Positions 16,569 through 25,644 of a DNA stretch of 64,000 nt are shown here, piece after piece (the stretch's first letter is position 1; each line of letters opens with the position of its first letter). Under the pieces are notes generated by a model that had not been told where the DNA came from, did no database searches, and saw nothing but the letters and a program-made list of their open reading frames with translations. Origin of the DNA: Candidatus Pyrohabitans jungbluthii (GTDB taxonomy: Archaea > Hydrothermarchaeota > Hydrothermarchaeia > Hydrothermarchaeales > BMS3B); the NCBI GenBank assembly GCA_002010065.2, contig MTMD02000008.1, positions 330,758 to 394,757 of the forward strand, read 5' to 3'. A program made the translations under genes and the position numbers.

Positions 16569-17450
16569 TCAAACAAACACCCCGTAAGTGCGCTCCACCT
16601 CCTCCTTGTGAATCCTCCAGATATCCTCTTCGCTGAGCAGCCCCTCCGCGTAGAGTTTCTTAGTAACCCTGGGCACACTCCGCGGGGATACCACCGCTCC
16701 CGGACGGGAGGCATCATCGATATAATCTGACTCCATGAGAAACCTCGTCCCCTGCTCCAACGCGGCGACTATATTCTTCCTCGTGGCTATAAGCGAGGGC
16801 ATTATCCTCAACTCCCTGCTTTTTTTAATCAAAGGCGGGGAGAAGTGTTTCACAACGCGCTCCCTGCGCAGCCCAGCCTTGTCCGCAAGCTCAGCTATCG
16901 CAGTGAAGCCAGCTTCATCTATGCTCTCAGTGTGGAGCTGCACAGCGCAGTCTGCATCGCGGGCTAACTCAAAGGCATAGAGCATCAAAGCCTCGCACGC
17001 CTCGCGTATCTCGTTTGACACAGGATAGTGGGGTCTGCCCACCTCGCCTATAGCGAAAGCCTCGCCATCGCACACATGCTTAGCGGCGAGCTCAAGCGCC
17101 TTCTCCGCGATTTCTTTAGCCTCCTCGAGGCTTCGCTGCCTTACCATGAAGTGAAACTCCGCCGGGTGAACCCCAAGCACAGGGAAGGCGCGCACTCCAA
17201 GCTCACTAACCAGCTCTGCAAGCTTTATGGTCTCCTCGTAGAGCCTCGCAAAATTCTCCACACTAACCCCACTCAGCCCCAGGTCTTTGGTCAGCTTGTT
17301 CACTAGGAATATATTTTTGCCGCCCTCGCGGACGAACTTTTTAACCGCCTCTATGCCCTCGCCATTCCTAGGATCGAGATGCATGTGGTTGTCTGTGATG
17401 GGAAACTCCTTCTTGAAGAGGGTGGCTTCCCTGCTAAGAACAGCCGCCAT
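16569..17450 (-). CDS. TatD-related metal-dependent hydrolase
   Basis: 293-aa TIM-barrel amidohydrolase of the COG1831 type. Metal ligands are visible in DNHMHLDP (about 20-27), in the glutamate of FAIGEVGRPHYP, in QLHTES and in VVKHFSPP, and the final aspartate is in MESDYIDD. TatD relatives are DNases or related hydrolases; this archaeal branch has no proven substrate. It is 3 bp downstream of the DUF116 gene on the same strand, suggesting a functional pair. Confidence 0.82.
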   Translation of the reverse strand: MAAVLSREATLFKKEFPITDNHMHLDPRNGEGIEAVKKFVREGGKNIFLVNKLTKDLGLSGVSVENFARLYEETIKLAELVSELGVRAFPVLGVHPAEFHFMVRQRSLEEAKEIAEKALELAAKHVCDGEAFAIGEVGRPHYPVSNEIREACEALMLYAFELARDADCAVQLHTESIDEAGFTAIAELADKAGLRRERVVKHFSPPLIKKSRELRIMPSLIATRKNIVAALEQGTRFLMESDYIDDASRPGAVVSPRSVPRVTKKLYAEGLLSEEDIWRIHKEEVERTYGVFV

Positions 17451-17453
17451 TGG

Positions 17454-18149
17454 CTACACCTTCTGCGGCGATGAGGAGCAGCTCCGCGATGCTTCGTGGG
17501 CGACCTCCTCTATACCTAACCTCATTGTACGCAGTATCTCCTCAAGGTTGACCTCTGTTTCCACGCAGCCATCCTTGAGGAGGGGCACGCCCATGACAGC
17601 ACAGCTCTTACGGGAGATCTCGTGCATTCCCATGTTTAAGTCACGGTGACATGCTACTCCGAGAGCAGCCTTGGGTTTCGTCGCCTTGATTATTCTCTTC
17701 ACAAAGCTGCCCCCTGGCACTATGTAGAACTTGTAGCCAAGGCGCTCCGCTTCAGCTTTTAAGTCCTTAATTATGCACATCCCACAATCCTTGCAGCTTA
17801 TGCCGGTCTTCGCATCCAGACGTGCGGGACAGCGTATGTGGCGGATGCACTGGGGCACAACTAGAATGCGCTCGCTCGGCGGTGTGCGCGCAAACTTCTC
17901 GCGGTTGAGATGGTTTCTAACCTCTATTCCAATGGCATCCACAAGCTTCTCACTCAACCCGAAGGCGCGGGCGACCTTCTTGAACTGCAGGTAGAGGGCG
18001 TCCATGGTGAAGAGCAGCAGGTGGGGCAGAATCAGCTTCTTCTTTTTAATCAGAAGCAGGCCGAGAAGCAGGGATACTAGGAGGAGCGCCAGTAAAATCG
18101 CCAGCGAATATACCGCCAGCCTCCCTACAATCTCATAAAAAGAAACCAT
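17454..18149 (-). CDS. DUF116 cysteine-rich membrane protein
   Basis: 231 aa. A strong hydrophobic segment (about 12-35) anchors the protein. The body carries the DUF116 cysteine cluster: CIRHIRCPARL, then SCKDCGMC, and ACHRDL and SCAVMGVPLLKDGC further on. These probably bind a metal or Fe-S centre. Function is unknown. It is upstream of and nearly touching the TatD-like hydrolase gene. Confidence 0.85.
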   Translation of the reverse strand: MVSFYEIVGRLAVYSLAILLALLLVSLLLGLLLIKKKKLILPHLLLFTMDALYLQFKKVARAFGLSEKLVDAIGIEVRNHLNREKFARTPPSERILVVPQCIRHIRCPARLDAKTGISCKDCGMCIIKDLKAEAERLGYKFYIVPGGSFVKRIIKATKPKAALGVACHRDLNMGMHEISRKSCAVMGVPLLKDGCVETEVNLEEILRTMRLGIEEVAHEASRSCSSSPQKV

Positions 18150-18252
18150 CTTCCCACCTGTCTAATGTTAGCATGAAGTGCTTAAATATTTTACCTGTGC
18201 TGTGGTTGCAACCGCAGCAACCTTTTTATCCAATCTTTCACAATATTCTTTT

Positions 18253-18453
18253 GTGGCTGAAGAATTCTCCACCCGCGAGGGGGTTAAGTACATCCTGCTA
18301 ATCCTAGCTCCGGCTGTGGTGATAGTGGCAGCCTCGCTTATGATATCCTCCGGAAGGCTGGGACTGGTGGCTGGTGCCGGGGTAATACTTGCCTCCTATG
18401 CCGCTGTTTACGCAGTGGTGAGGAGTTTCAGAAAGAGATTTCTCTCCAAATAA
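18253..18453 (+). CDS. Small two-helix membrane protein
   Basis: 66 aa from GTG at 18253 (MAEEFSTREGVKY). Two hydrophobic stretches (about 12-31 and 37-55) are followed by a basic C-terminus (FRKRFLSK), which predicts both ends on the cytoplasmic side. The ORF is open to 18178, but a TATA-like CTTTTTATCC lies 25-30 bases before this GTG, pointing to a leaderless start here. No family recognised. Confidence 0.5.
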   Translation: MAEEFSTREGVKYILLILAPAVVIVAASLMISSGRLGLVAGAGVILASYAAVYAVVRSFRKRFLSK

Positions 18454-18520
18454 GTAACACAGATTAAGACTTCAGACAGCACAGATAAAACTAAATACAT
18501 TAAGAGTTAAAAGACCTAAC

Positions 18521-18739
18521 ATGGCAGTTTTGCCCATCTTTGGCGCACAGGAAAGCATGGTGATTTTTGGAGTTGCTGTTCTCTCTATATGGGAGATTTT
18601 CTGGAAGGGTATTGCCCTCTGGAAGGCTGCTAAGGCTGAGCAAAAAGGATGGTTTGTTGCCATGCTTGTACTTAACACCGCCGGGATACTGCCAATTTTG
18701 TACATCTTTGTTTTCCAGAAAGGCAGAAAGGGGATCTAA
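18521..18739 (+). CDS. DUF5652-like small membrane protein
   Basis: 72 aa with two hydrophobic segments (about 12-30 and 43-66). The conserved core WEIFWKGIALWKAAK and LNTAGILPILYIFVF matches the DUF5652 pattern seen in many archaea and candidate-phyla bacteria. The upstream AAAACTAAATACATTAAG could supply the TATA element about 30 bases before the ATG. Function unknown. Confidence 0.75.
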   Translation: MAVLPIFGAQESMVIFGVAVLSIWEIFWKGIALWKAAKAEQKGWFVAMLVLNTAGILPILYIFVFQKGRKGI

Positions 18740-18759
18740 TTTTTTGATTTACCGAACTC

Positions 18760-19440
18760 CTAATTATCCACCAGCGACACGAAGATCTCGCCGAATAACT
18801 CCTCCTGCCACACATTGATTTTCCGCTGGGAATCTAGATAAAGAAGGCAGAGCAGGGTTTCAACCACAGCAAGGCGATTACTCCTGTCCTCTACGATGTC
18901 GAAAAAGTGGATAACCCCTGAGAGGGAGCAAAGGCGCTTGACCTTCTCGTACACCTTCGCAATCTTCTCCTTTATGCCCTCCTCGTCCACCTGAATCACG
19001 AGCTTGGGCTTCTCGCGCGTGCGTGGAAAGTTGCGGCGAATCATCTCTTCACCAAGAGCGCGCTGCAGTGCCTCTACAAGCTCGAATAGCGTGGTCCTGC
19101 GCTCTTCTCTGCGACGCATAGGCACGGGTATCGCGGGTATGTCGTCAATGCGCTTCTCTATGTCCACCTCTTCCTCAAGGGGTTCAAAGTACTCCTCCTC
19201 TTCCTCAGTTTCTTCTCGCGGCAAAAGCGACTCGCTCTTCATGCGCAGCAGTATCGCCGCAGCTAAAATAGCACGACCGCTTAAGCGCAGGTTGAGCTTC
19301 TGCATGCGCTTAACCTTCTCAAGAAAGCGCTGCGCAATGTCGGCGATATCAATATCCCAGGGGTCCATTTCCTCACTGATAACCAAATCAACAAGCATGT
19401 CCACCGGGTGGATCTCCTCGTAGAGCTCAGACTCTAACAT
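18760..19440 (-). CDS. scpA: ScpA, kleisin subunit of the SMC complex
   Basis: 226 aa. The N-terminal ScpA region, with HPVDMLVDLVISEEMDPWDIDIADIA and a conserved helical core (LSGRAILAAAILLRMKSESLL), binds the SMC neck. An acidic linker follows (about 76-92). A C-terminal winged helix (about 165-226) contacts the SMC head. It overlaps the end of smc by 14 bp, as usual for this pair. No scpB is seen nearby. Confidence 0.92.
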   Translation of the reverse strand: MLESELYEEIHPVDMLVDLVISEEMDPWDIDIADIAQRFLEKVKRMQKLNLRLSGRAILAAAILLRMKSESLLPREETEEEEEYFEPLEEEVDIEKRIDDIPAIPVPMRRREERRTTLFELVEALQRALGEEMIRRNFPRTREKPKLVIQVDEEGIKEKIAKVYEKVKRLCSLSGVIHFFDIVEDRSNRLAVVETLLCLLYLDSQRKINVWQEELFGEIFVSLVDN

Positions 19441-22400
19441 CCTCCAGCTCCACCCCTATAACCTTAGAAACTCCATCCTCGTTGGTAACACCAAAAAGCT
19501 GGTCCGCTGCCACCATCATGTTGTCGCGCAGGCTTACGACTATGAACTGCGCCTCCTTCGATGCTTCTTTAATCATCTCTGAAATCTTCTTAACGTTGTT
19601 GTCGTCCAGAAACATGTCTATCTCGTCGAGAATATAGAAGGGCGCGGGCTGGAAGCGCTGTATCGCAAAGAGGAAAGAAAGCGCCGTCAGGGTGCGCTCC
19701 CCGCCTGAGAGCAGCTCTATGTACTGCGGATTCTTCCCAGGGGGCTTAGCCTGAATTTGTAACCCGCCCTCCAGCGGGGCTTCCTCGTCGAGTATCAGCT
19801 CAGCTTCGCCGCCTTCGCTGAGGCGGTTGAAGATTCGCCTGAAGTTCATCGCAACGTTCTCAAAGACCTCCATGAACACCGCCAGCTTGCGCTGCTCTAT
19901 CTCCTCCATTAGCCTGAGAATCGCCTCGCGCTCCTCCTCAAGCTTGTGTATGCGAAACTCCAGCTTGTCGTACTTCTCCTTAACCTCCTCGTAGTCCTCC
20001 ACGGCGCGCATGTTCACCGGCTCCAGCGAGCGGATCTCCGCCTCCATCTTTGCAATCTCCTTCTCAAGCTCCTCCGTCTCTATAGGCACAAGAAGCTCCA
20101 CCTCAACGTCGGCGAACTCCTTTAGAGCTTCGCGCAGGCTCTCCTGCTTTGTCTGAAGCTTTGCCTGCTCTATCTTCGCCGCCTCCAGCTTCTTCCTGAG
20201 CTTGGCCTCGCGCCGCTGGAGTTCCTCAATTTTATGGGTAATAAGCTTAATAGCATGGGAGAATCTCTCTCGGCGCTGCTTCATCTCCTGAAGCTCGCGC
20301 TTAACCGCCTGCTCCCGCTCCTGCGCCTCTCTAAGCTCTCTCTCGGCGCTGCGCAGCTCCTCGCTAAGCTTGTTCTTAACTTCGCGCGCAGTACGCCTCG
20401 CCTTGAGAGCCTCAAGAAGAGCGTGGCGCAGTGCATTAGCCTGCGTCTCCACAACCTCCTTCAACCTCGAGCGAAGGAAGCGCATCTCTCCGCGAAGTGT
20501 CTCAAGAGCGCGCTCCTTCTCCAGCATCGCCTCCTCCTTCGCTCGAATCTCCTTAAGCAGAGCCTCAGCCTCAGCGGTGCGCAGCTCCTCCTCCAGCAGG
20601 CGCTTCTCCTCAGTTAGCTTACTCACCTCTTCCCTTAACTTATGAAGCTCTGGCTCTAACTCTTCCCTTCTCCGCCTTATCTCGCTCAGCTTAGCCCTGC
20701 GCTCCCTCAGCTCTGCCTCTACTTTAGCAAGCGCTTGCGAGAGCTCCGCCTTCTCCGCCTCAAGCGTAGCTATCGTCGCGCCCAAAAGCTCAACCCTCTT
20801 CTCAGCCTCTAGAATCTCCCGATCAAGCTTATCCTTCAGCTCAAGCTTCGTCTCAAGCTCCGCCTCAAGCTTATCCCTGCGCTGCTGAAGCTCAGCCACC
20901 TCGCGCTCAAGCTTGGTAAGCTTGCTTCCCGAGATTTCCAGCTTGACTCTGCGCTGGTAGTATCCGCCTGTGATTCTTCCCGAAGCCTCGATGAGGTCAC
21001 CCTCAAGCGTGACCATGCGCGCCTTGCCTATCTCTCGCCTGGCAAAGGCAAGGTCCTCCACGACAACGGTATCGCCAAAAACGTGAGAAAACGCTGGGTA
21101 AAAGCGGTCGTCGAAATCCACTAAATCGAGAGCGAAGCCATAGCTCCGCGAGGCAAGCTCCTCTGCCTCTCGCGAAATTCGCCTTGGCTTAATCTTGTTC
21201 AACGGCAGGAAGGTCGCTCTGCCTATCTTGTTCTCCTTAAGATATCGGATGCACTCCTCAGCCACAGCGTCGCTCTCAACAACGATGCTGCGCAGGCCTC
21301 TGCCTGCGGCAACCTCTATCGCGAGGGCAAACTTCTCATCAACGCTTGCAAGCTCTGCTATGGTGCCGTAAATACCGGCGACTTCACCCGAGTCGCGCAG
21401 CTTGAGCACCGCCTCCACTGCGGCGTCGCCGCTGCTGCGACGCACCTCCTCAATCGCACGCTGCTTCGCCTTTAGCTGGGAGAGCTCATCGCGCTTGAAC
21501 TCGAGCTCGCCAGCCACTTTAGCTAAGCTGCTTTTAAGCTCCTGCACCTTCTCAGAAGTCTTCGCTGCACTTTCCCTCGCTCTGGCAAGCTCTTTCTCAC
21601 TCTCTGCAAGCTCACCTTTGCTAAGCTCAAGCCGCGAGCTTACCTCTGAGTACTTCTCCTTCAACCTGGAGAGCTCCTCCTCCAGGCTTTTTAGCTGGGC
21701 GCTGCTCTCCTTCTCCCTATCGCTAAGGAGCGCCTCCTCCCGCTCTGCCTTTAGAAGCCTGTCTCTCGCCTCCTCTAAGCGCGCAGCAACCTCGCCAAGA
21801 AGCTCACGCTTTCCAGCGCTGTGCTCGTCCAAGCTGCGAAGCTCAGCGTAAAGCTCCCTCACCTCTTCACGAAGCGTCGCAAGCTGAGACTCAGCCTCTC
21901 TAGTCTCTTCCTCAAGCTCCGCAAGCCTCTTTGTCGCATCCACACGCTCCCGGTGCAGTGCAAGCAGGCCGCGCTTAGCCTCTTCCAGCTTCTGGCTGTG
22001 CTCCTGTATCTCCCGCTCCACAGTGGCGAGCTTCTCGCGAAGATAGTTTGCTCTGCTCCTCGCCTGCTCCACCCTGCGGAATATCTCGTAATGCTCACTC
22101 TCCTCCTTCACTGCAATCTCACGGTTTATGCGCTCCATCTGCTCCTTCTTGACCTGCTTTTTAAGACTGAGGATCTCCATGTGCCTTGCTATTCGAGCAA
22201 GCGCAGCTTCGCCCTCAGTGAGCTGCTCCTCAAGCTCCTCCAGCCTCTCCTGAATCTCTAAAAACCTGGAGTTGAGCACCAGCGCCTTACTCCTCCTAAC
22301 CTGCTTTGTAAGCTCCTCATAGCGCAGCGCCGCCTCCCTCTCGCGGGCGAGCTTCTCAAGCTGAGAGCTCACCTCATGGAAAACGTCCTTGGCACGGGTG

Positions 22401-22963
22401 AGGTTATCCTGCACCTTCTCCAGTTCACGCATGGCTTTATTCTTCTTCTCGTCGTACTCCGCTATGCCGGCGATTTCATCGATAATCTTCCGCCTCTCAA
22501 CAGGATTCATCTCTATTATCCGCGTAATATCCCCCTGAAGGATTATGTTATGCCCGTCGGGGCGAATATTCGCCTGCCTGAGAATGTCGAGAATCTCAGC
22601 CCTCGAGACGCGCTTCCCGTTCAGCCTGTAAACGCTGTTGCCGTTAACGTCTATGCTTCGGGTAATCTTCACCTCCCGCGTTGGCACTGGAAGCTCCCTG
22701 CCCGAGTTGTCGAAGTATATACTCACCTCCGCCTCCTTCGCAGGTTCGCCCTTCTTACCCCCATTGAAAATTAGGTCAGAGAAACGCTCAGCGCGCAGGC
22801 TCTTGGCACTGCTCCTCCCCAGCACAAAACATATGGCGTCGACGATGTTGCTCTTCCCCGAGCCATTGGGACCGACGATGGCAGTAAATCCCTTGGGGAT
22901 AGGCAGGCTAACCCGCTTGAACGACTTGAAATTCTTAAGGGTTATCTTTGAGATGTGGATCAC
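19427..22963 (-). CDS. smc: SMC chromosome condensation ATPase
   Basis: 1178 aa, full SMC length. Walker A GPNGSGKSN near residue 32. Long coiled coil to about 500, then a hinge with GIYGTIAELASVDEKFALAIE and GRITGGYYQ. A second coiled coil leads to the signature LLSGGERTLTALSFLF and Walker B FYILDEIDMFLDDNN. Works with ScpA in chromosome organisation. The divergent promoter region (22964-23203) is shared with the protease gene. Confidence 0.97.
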   Translation of the reverse strand: MIHISKITLKNFKSFKRVSLPIPKGFTAIVGPNGSGKSNIVDAICFVLGRSSAKSLRAERFSDLIFNGGKKGEPAKEAEVSIYFDNSGRELPVPTREVKITRSIDVNGNSVYRLNGKRVSRAEILDILRQANIRPDGHNIILQGDITRIIEMNPVERRKIIDEIAGIAEYDEKKNKAMRELEKVQDNLTRAKDVFHEVSSQLEKLAREREAALRYEELTKQVRRSKALVLNSRFLEIQERLEELEEQLTEGEAALARIARHMEILSLKKQVKKEQMERINREIAVKEESEHYEIFRRVEQARSRANYLREKLATVEREIQEHSQKLEEAKRGLLALHRERVDATKRLAELEEETREAESQLATLREEVRELYAELRSLDEHSAGKRELLGEVAARLEEARDRLLKAEREEALLSDREKESSAQLKSLEEELSRLKEKYSEVSSRLELSKGELAESEKELARARESAAKTSEKVQELKSSLAKVAGELEFKRDELSQLKAKQRAIEEVRRSSGDAAVEAVLKLRDSGEVAGIYGTIAELASVDEKFALAIEVAAGRGLRSIVVESDAVAEECIRYLKENKIGRATFLPLNKIKPRRISREAEELASRSYGFALDLVDFDDRFYPAFSHVFGDTVVVEDLAFARREIGKARMVTLEGDLIEASGRITGGYYQRRVKLEISGSKLTKLEREVAELQQRRDKLEAELETKLELKDKLDREILEAEKRVELLGATIATLEAEKAELSQALAKVEAELRERRAKLSEIRRRREELEPELHKLREEVSKLTEEKRLLEEELRTAEAEALLKEIRAKEEAMLEKERALETLRGEMRFLRSRLKEVVETQANALRHALLEALKARRTAREVKNKLSEELRSAERELREAQEREQAVKRELQEMKQRRERFSHAIKLITHKIEELQRREAKLRKKLEAAKIEQAKLQTKQESLREALKEFADVEVELLVPIETEELEKEIAKMEAEIRSLEPVNMRAVEDYEEVKEKYDKLEFRIHKLEEEREAILRLMEEIEQRKLAVFMEVFENVAMNFRRIFNRLSEGGEAELILDEEAPLEGGLQIQAKPPGKNPQYIELLSGGERTLTALSFLFAIQRFQPAPFYILDEIDMFLDDNNVKKISEMIKEASKEAQFIVVSLRDNMMVAADQLFGVTNEDGVSKVIGVELEDVRV

Positions 22964-23203
22964 GGGTGCACCTCTTTAGGTTAGCTAAATTCTTTTCCCC
23001 GGGGTATTAAGAAACTATTGCCCCCGCAGCTTTTAAATCTTTTGATATAAATTTTATTAACTTTTAACACCCGTATGTATCGAAAAGTTAATCGATAACA
23101 CACTGCCTTTTATGATGGAGCACTGGAGTTAAAATTCATAACCACATTGCTTTTGAGCTTTTGTTGTAGTATGTGAAGTTTCCGCTAAAATAAAGGTGCA
23201 TCC

Positions 23204-24379
23204 ATGGGTAAGGGCAAGCTTTTGCTGGTGAGCTTCACGAGTAGTGTGCTTACTGCGCTGCTTGTGCTCGCTCTTCTTTACCAGGCAGGAGTTCTCTCCA
23301 AGGAGGGGAGCTATACCATTATAATATATGGGGATAACCCGGAAAAACTCTCCGTGCCCAGGGGGATAGAGAAGGTTAACCTGGTCTTTGTGAACGGCTC
23401 GCTGGTGCAGGAGGAGATTGTTACCCGTATCTTTGAGGAAACCCTTCCTAGCGTGGTGCACATTACCACAGAGCGAAACGCAGTGGGATTCTCCCACCCT
23501 GTTCCAATAGAGGGCACGGGCACAGGGATAATTATCCGTGAGGACGGGTACATCCTGACCAACGACCACGTTGTGAGCAACGCCAGCAAAATAATCGTGG
23601 TGCTCTATACAGGTGAGGAGTACGAGGCAACGCTGGTGGGCACAGACCCGATGACTGACATCGCCGTGATTAAGATACCTGCCCGCAACCTCAAGCCTGC
23701 GAATTTGGGCGACTCCTCACAGCTTAAGCCAGGACAGCTCGCCATAGCCATAGGCAATCCCTTCCGCTTTGACAACACTGTTACGGTTGGTGTGATAAGT
23801 GCCCTCAACAGAACCATAGAAGCAAGCAAGGGCTATAAGATACGCGATATTATCCAGACAGACGCTGCAATAAATCCTGGTAACAGCGGCGGACCTCTGA
23901 TAAACTCCCGCGGCGAGGTTATAGGCGTTAACACCGCTATCTTCTCCACCAGCGAGGGCTTTCAGGGCATAGGGTTCGCGATACCAATAAACACCGCCAA
24001 GGAGGTTGCAGAGAGCATAATTGAGAAGGGGAAGGTCATACGCCCGTGGATGGGCATCACTGGCGTGGATTTAACACCTCCTCTTGCGGAGAAGCTCAAC
24101 CTGAGCATAAAGCAGGGGGCGATTGTGATTGACGTAACCCCAGGTTCGCCGGCAGAAGAGGCTGGCCTACAGGGAAGCGAAGGTACACCCGGCGAGGAGG
24201 ACTTCAAGCTGGGCGACGTTATTGTGGAATTAGCCGGCATAGAAATTAAAAACATGGACGATGTTATTCGCGTTGTGCTCATGCACAACATAGGGGATAC
24301 CATCGAGGTGAAGTACTACCGCGATGGAGAGTTTAATGTGACATACGTAACTCTGGGGGAACGTCCTCCCAACCTTTAG
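23204..24379 (+). CDS. HtrA/DegP-like membrane-anchored serine protease
   Basis: 391 aa. One N-terminal transmembrane helix or signal anchor (about 5-28) puts the protease outside the cell membrane. The trypsin-like domain has H122 (TNDHVV), D152 (MTDIAVIK) and S228 (GNSGGPL). One PDZ domain follows (about 285-385, GAIVIDVTPGSPAEEAGL). The start is supported by AAGGTGCATCC before the ATG. Likely extracytoplasmic protein quality control. Overlaps the end of the convergent cofC gene by 4 bp. Confidence 0.93.
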   Translation: MGKGKLLLVSFTSSVLTALLVLALLYQAGVLSKEGSYTIIIYGDNPEKLSVPRGIEKVNLVFVNGSLVQEEIVTRIFEETLPSVVHITTERNAVGFSHPVPIEGTGTGIIIREDGYILTNDHVVSNASKIIVVLYTGEEYEATLVGTDPMTDIAVIKIPARNLKPANLGDSSQLKPGQLAIAIGNPFRFDNTVTVGVISALNRTIEASKGYKIRDIIQTDAAINPGNSGGPLINSRGEVIGVNTAIFSTSEGFQGIGFAIPINTAKEVAESIIEKGKVIRPWMGITGVDLTPPLAEKLNLSIKQGAIVIDVTPGSPAEEAGLQGSEGTPGEEDFKLGDVIVELAGIEIKNMDDVIRVVLMHNIGDTIEVKYYRDGEFNVTYVTLGERPPNL

Positions 24380-25047
24380 CGCCACTTTTCTTCGTACCTC
24401 TTAAGAAAATCGTAGGTTCTTGTGCCTGCGCCGTGGTGCATGAACTCGCGTATGTCCTCTACCGTATCTATGTCCAAGGAGAGGTAGAAGGAGTCGTAGA
24501 CCTTCACGGGCACGCGAAGCTTTGCTGCGACGCGCTGAATGTCTGTGAAGCTGCTCTGGGTGAACACCTCATGAATAACATCTGGAGGGCGGCGATATAT
24601 TATTCCCACTCCACCCTTCCGCGCCGGAGAGATTACGAGCGGGTGCTTCTTTCCCAGGTTCAAAACCTCTTCCACGTGGTGCTTTTTTATTAGAGGCACA
24701 TCCGCGGGCACGAAGAGCGTTGCCTCCGCGCCCTGCGACATGGCATAGGAGTTGCCCCTCCTCACCGCCTCGGCTAGGCCTCTCTTCTCCTCCTCGAGGA
24801 TTAGCTCATAGTCTCTGCTCACGTATTTTTCCAGGTTTGAGGGGCTGACCACCACGGGGGTAACAACTCCCTCGAGCGCGTCCAGCACATCCTCAAGCAT
24901 GCACAGCAGAAGCTCAGCCCTCTCCTGAGGTGTGAAAACCTCACTCAACCTAGTTTTGGCTCGCTCAAGCTGATTTACCGGAATTATGGCAAACGCTTGC
25001 ACGGGGTTAAGGGCGAGGTTTGTGGATAAATAGTTTTCTGTTGGCAT
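24376..25047 (-). CDS. cofC: CofC, 2-phospho-L-lactate guanylyltransferase (coenzyme F420)
   Basis: 223-aa nucleotidyltransferase activating 2-phospholactate (or a related phospho-acid) with GTP for F420 synthesis. Motifs: AIIPVNQLERAKTRLSEVFTPQER, the LFVPADVPLI metal-binding strand, and SLDIDTVEDI near the C-terminus. The ORF start at 25047 gives about 17 residues before the conserved strand; a later start is possible but not needed. It indicates an F420-using organism. Confidence 0.93.
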   Translation of the reverse strand: MPTENYLSTNLALNPVQAFAIIPVNQLERAKTRLSEVFTPQERAELLLCMLEDVLDALEGVVTPVVVSPSNLEKYVSRDYELILEEEKRGLAEAVRRGNSYAMSQGAEATLFVPADVPLIKKHHVEEVLNLGKKHPLVISPARKGGVGIIYRRPPDVIHEVFTQSSFTDIQRVAAKLRVPVKVYDSFYLSLDIDTVEDIREFMHHGAGTRTYDFLKRYEEKWR

Positions 25048-25122
25048 ACCATTCTAAGCACCCATAGCCTATTCCGAACATTTTCGGCACAAATGTATTA
25101 AATTAGGCAACCCTAATTATTA

Positions 25123-25410
25123 ATGGTGATGGCAATGGTAGATGAAAGCAAGGTTGTTGAGAAGCTTAAGGGCGTTATAGACCCCCACACGGGGCAGAGT
25201 GTTTACGACATGGGGCTTATCGAAGACCTTAACGTCTCTGAAGCTGGAGTTTCCCTCAAGTTCAGACCCTCCTCGCCCTTCTGCCCCCTCGGGGTGCAGC
25301 TGGCAAAGAGCATAAAGGCGGCGCTGAGAGAGGTTGCAGAGAAGGTAGACATTACAGTAGTAGGATATATTAATGAGGAAGAGTTAAATAAGCAGTTGAG
25401 GGAGGAATAG
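25123..25410 (+). CDS. MIP18/DUF59-family iron-sulfur assembly factor
   Basis: 95 aa. The DUF59 core shows VYDMGLIEDLNVSEAGVSLKFRPSSPFCPLG, including the conserved cysteine of the SPFCP motif. Relatives (SufT, CIA2-like) help insert Fe-S clusters. Three closely spaced ATGs (25123, 25129, 25135) could start; TATA-like TGTATTAAATTA about 30 bases upstream suggests a leaderless mRNA. First gene of a three-gene operon with a DUF2249 protein and an oxidase-like membrane protein. Confidence 0.85.
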   Translation: MVMAMVDESKVVEKLKGVIDPHTGQSVYDMGLIEDLNVSEAGVSLKFRPSSPFCPLGVQLAKSIKAALREVAEKVDITVVGYINEEELNKQLREE

Positions 25411-25435
25411 CTATGTATGGCAAGGGGGGTGTTGT

Positions 25436-25642
25436 ATGGAGACTTTGGATGTAAGGGGGTTACCCCACAGCGAGAGACCCCAGCTTATATTAAAAAAGCT
25501 TGAGGAACTGGGAGAGCTTGAGATACTGGTGGAGGTCAAGCCTGTACCAGTAATAACCATGCTGGAGAGTAAGGGCTACACCTGCGAGGCGGAGCAGAGC
25601 CAGGGAGTATGGCGGGTTAAGATAAGAAAGAAGCAGGGATAA
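25436..25642 (+). CDS. DUF2249 (TusA-like fold) small protein
   Basis: 68 aa. Pattern METLDVRGLPHSERPQLI, a helix, and a two-strand C-terminus (GVWRVKI) match DUF2249, structurally TusA-like. The TusA cysteine is absent (RGLPHSER instead). An SD-like GGGGGGTG lies 4-8 bases before the ATG. The gene sits 2 bp before the oxidase-like gene. DUF2249 genes are often found near hemerythrin, nitric-oxide or oxygen-handling genes, so a role in redox or NO response is inference. Confidence 0.78.
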   Translation: METLDVRGLPHSERPQLILKKLEELGELEILVEVKPVPVITMLESKGYTCEAEQSQGVWRVKIRKKQG

Positions 25643-25644
25643 GT

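Noticed and set aside
23070..23102. Another regulon box before the protease gene
   Set aside because: ATCGAAAAGTTAATCGAT is palindromic but does not fit TTTC-N7-GAAA.
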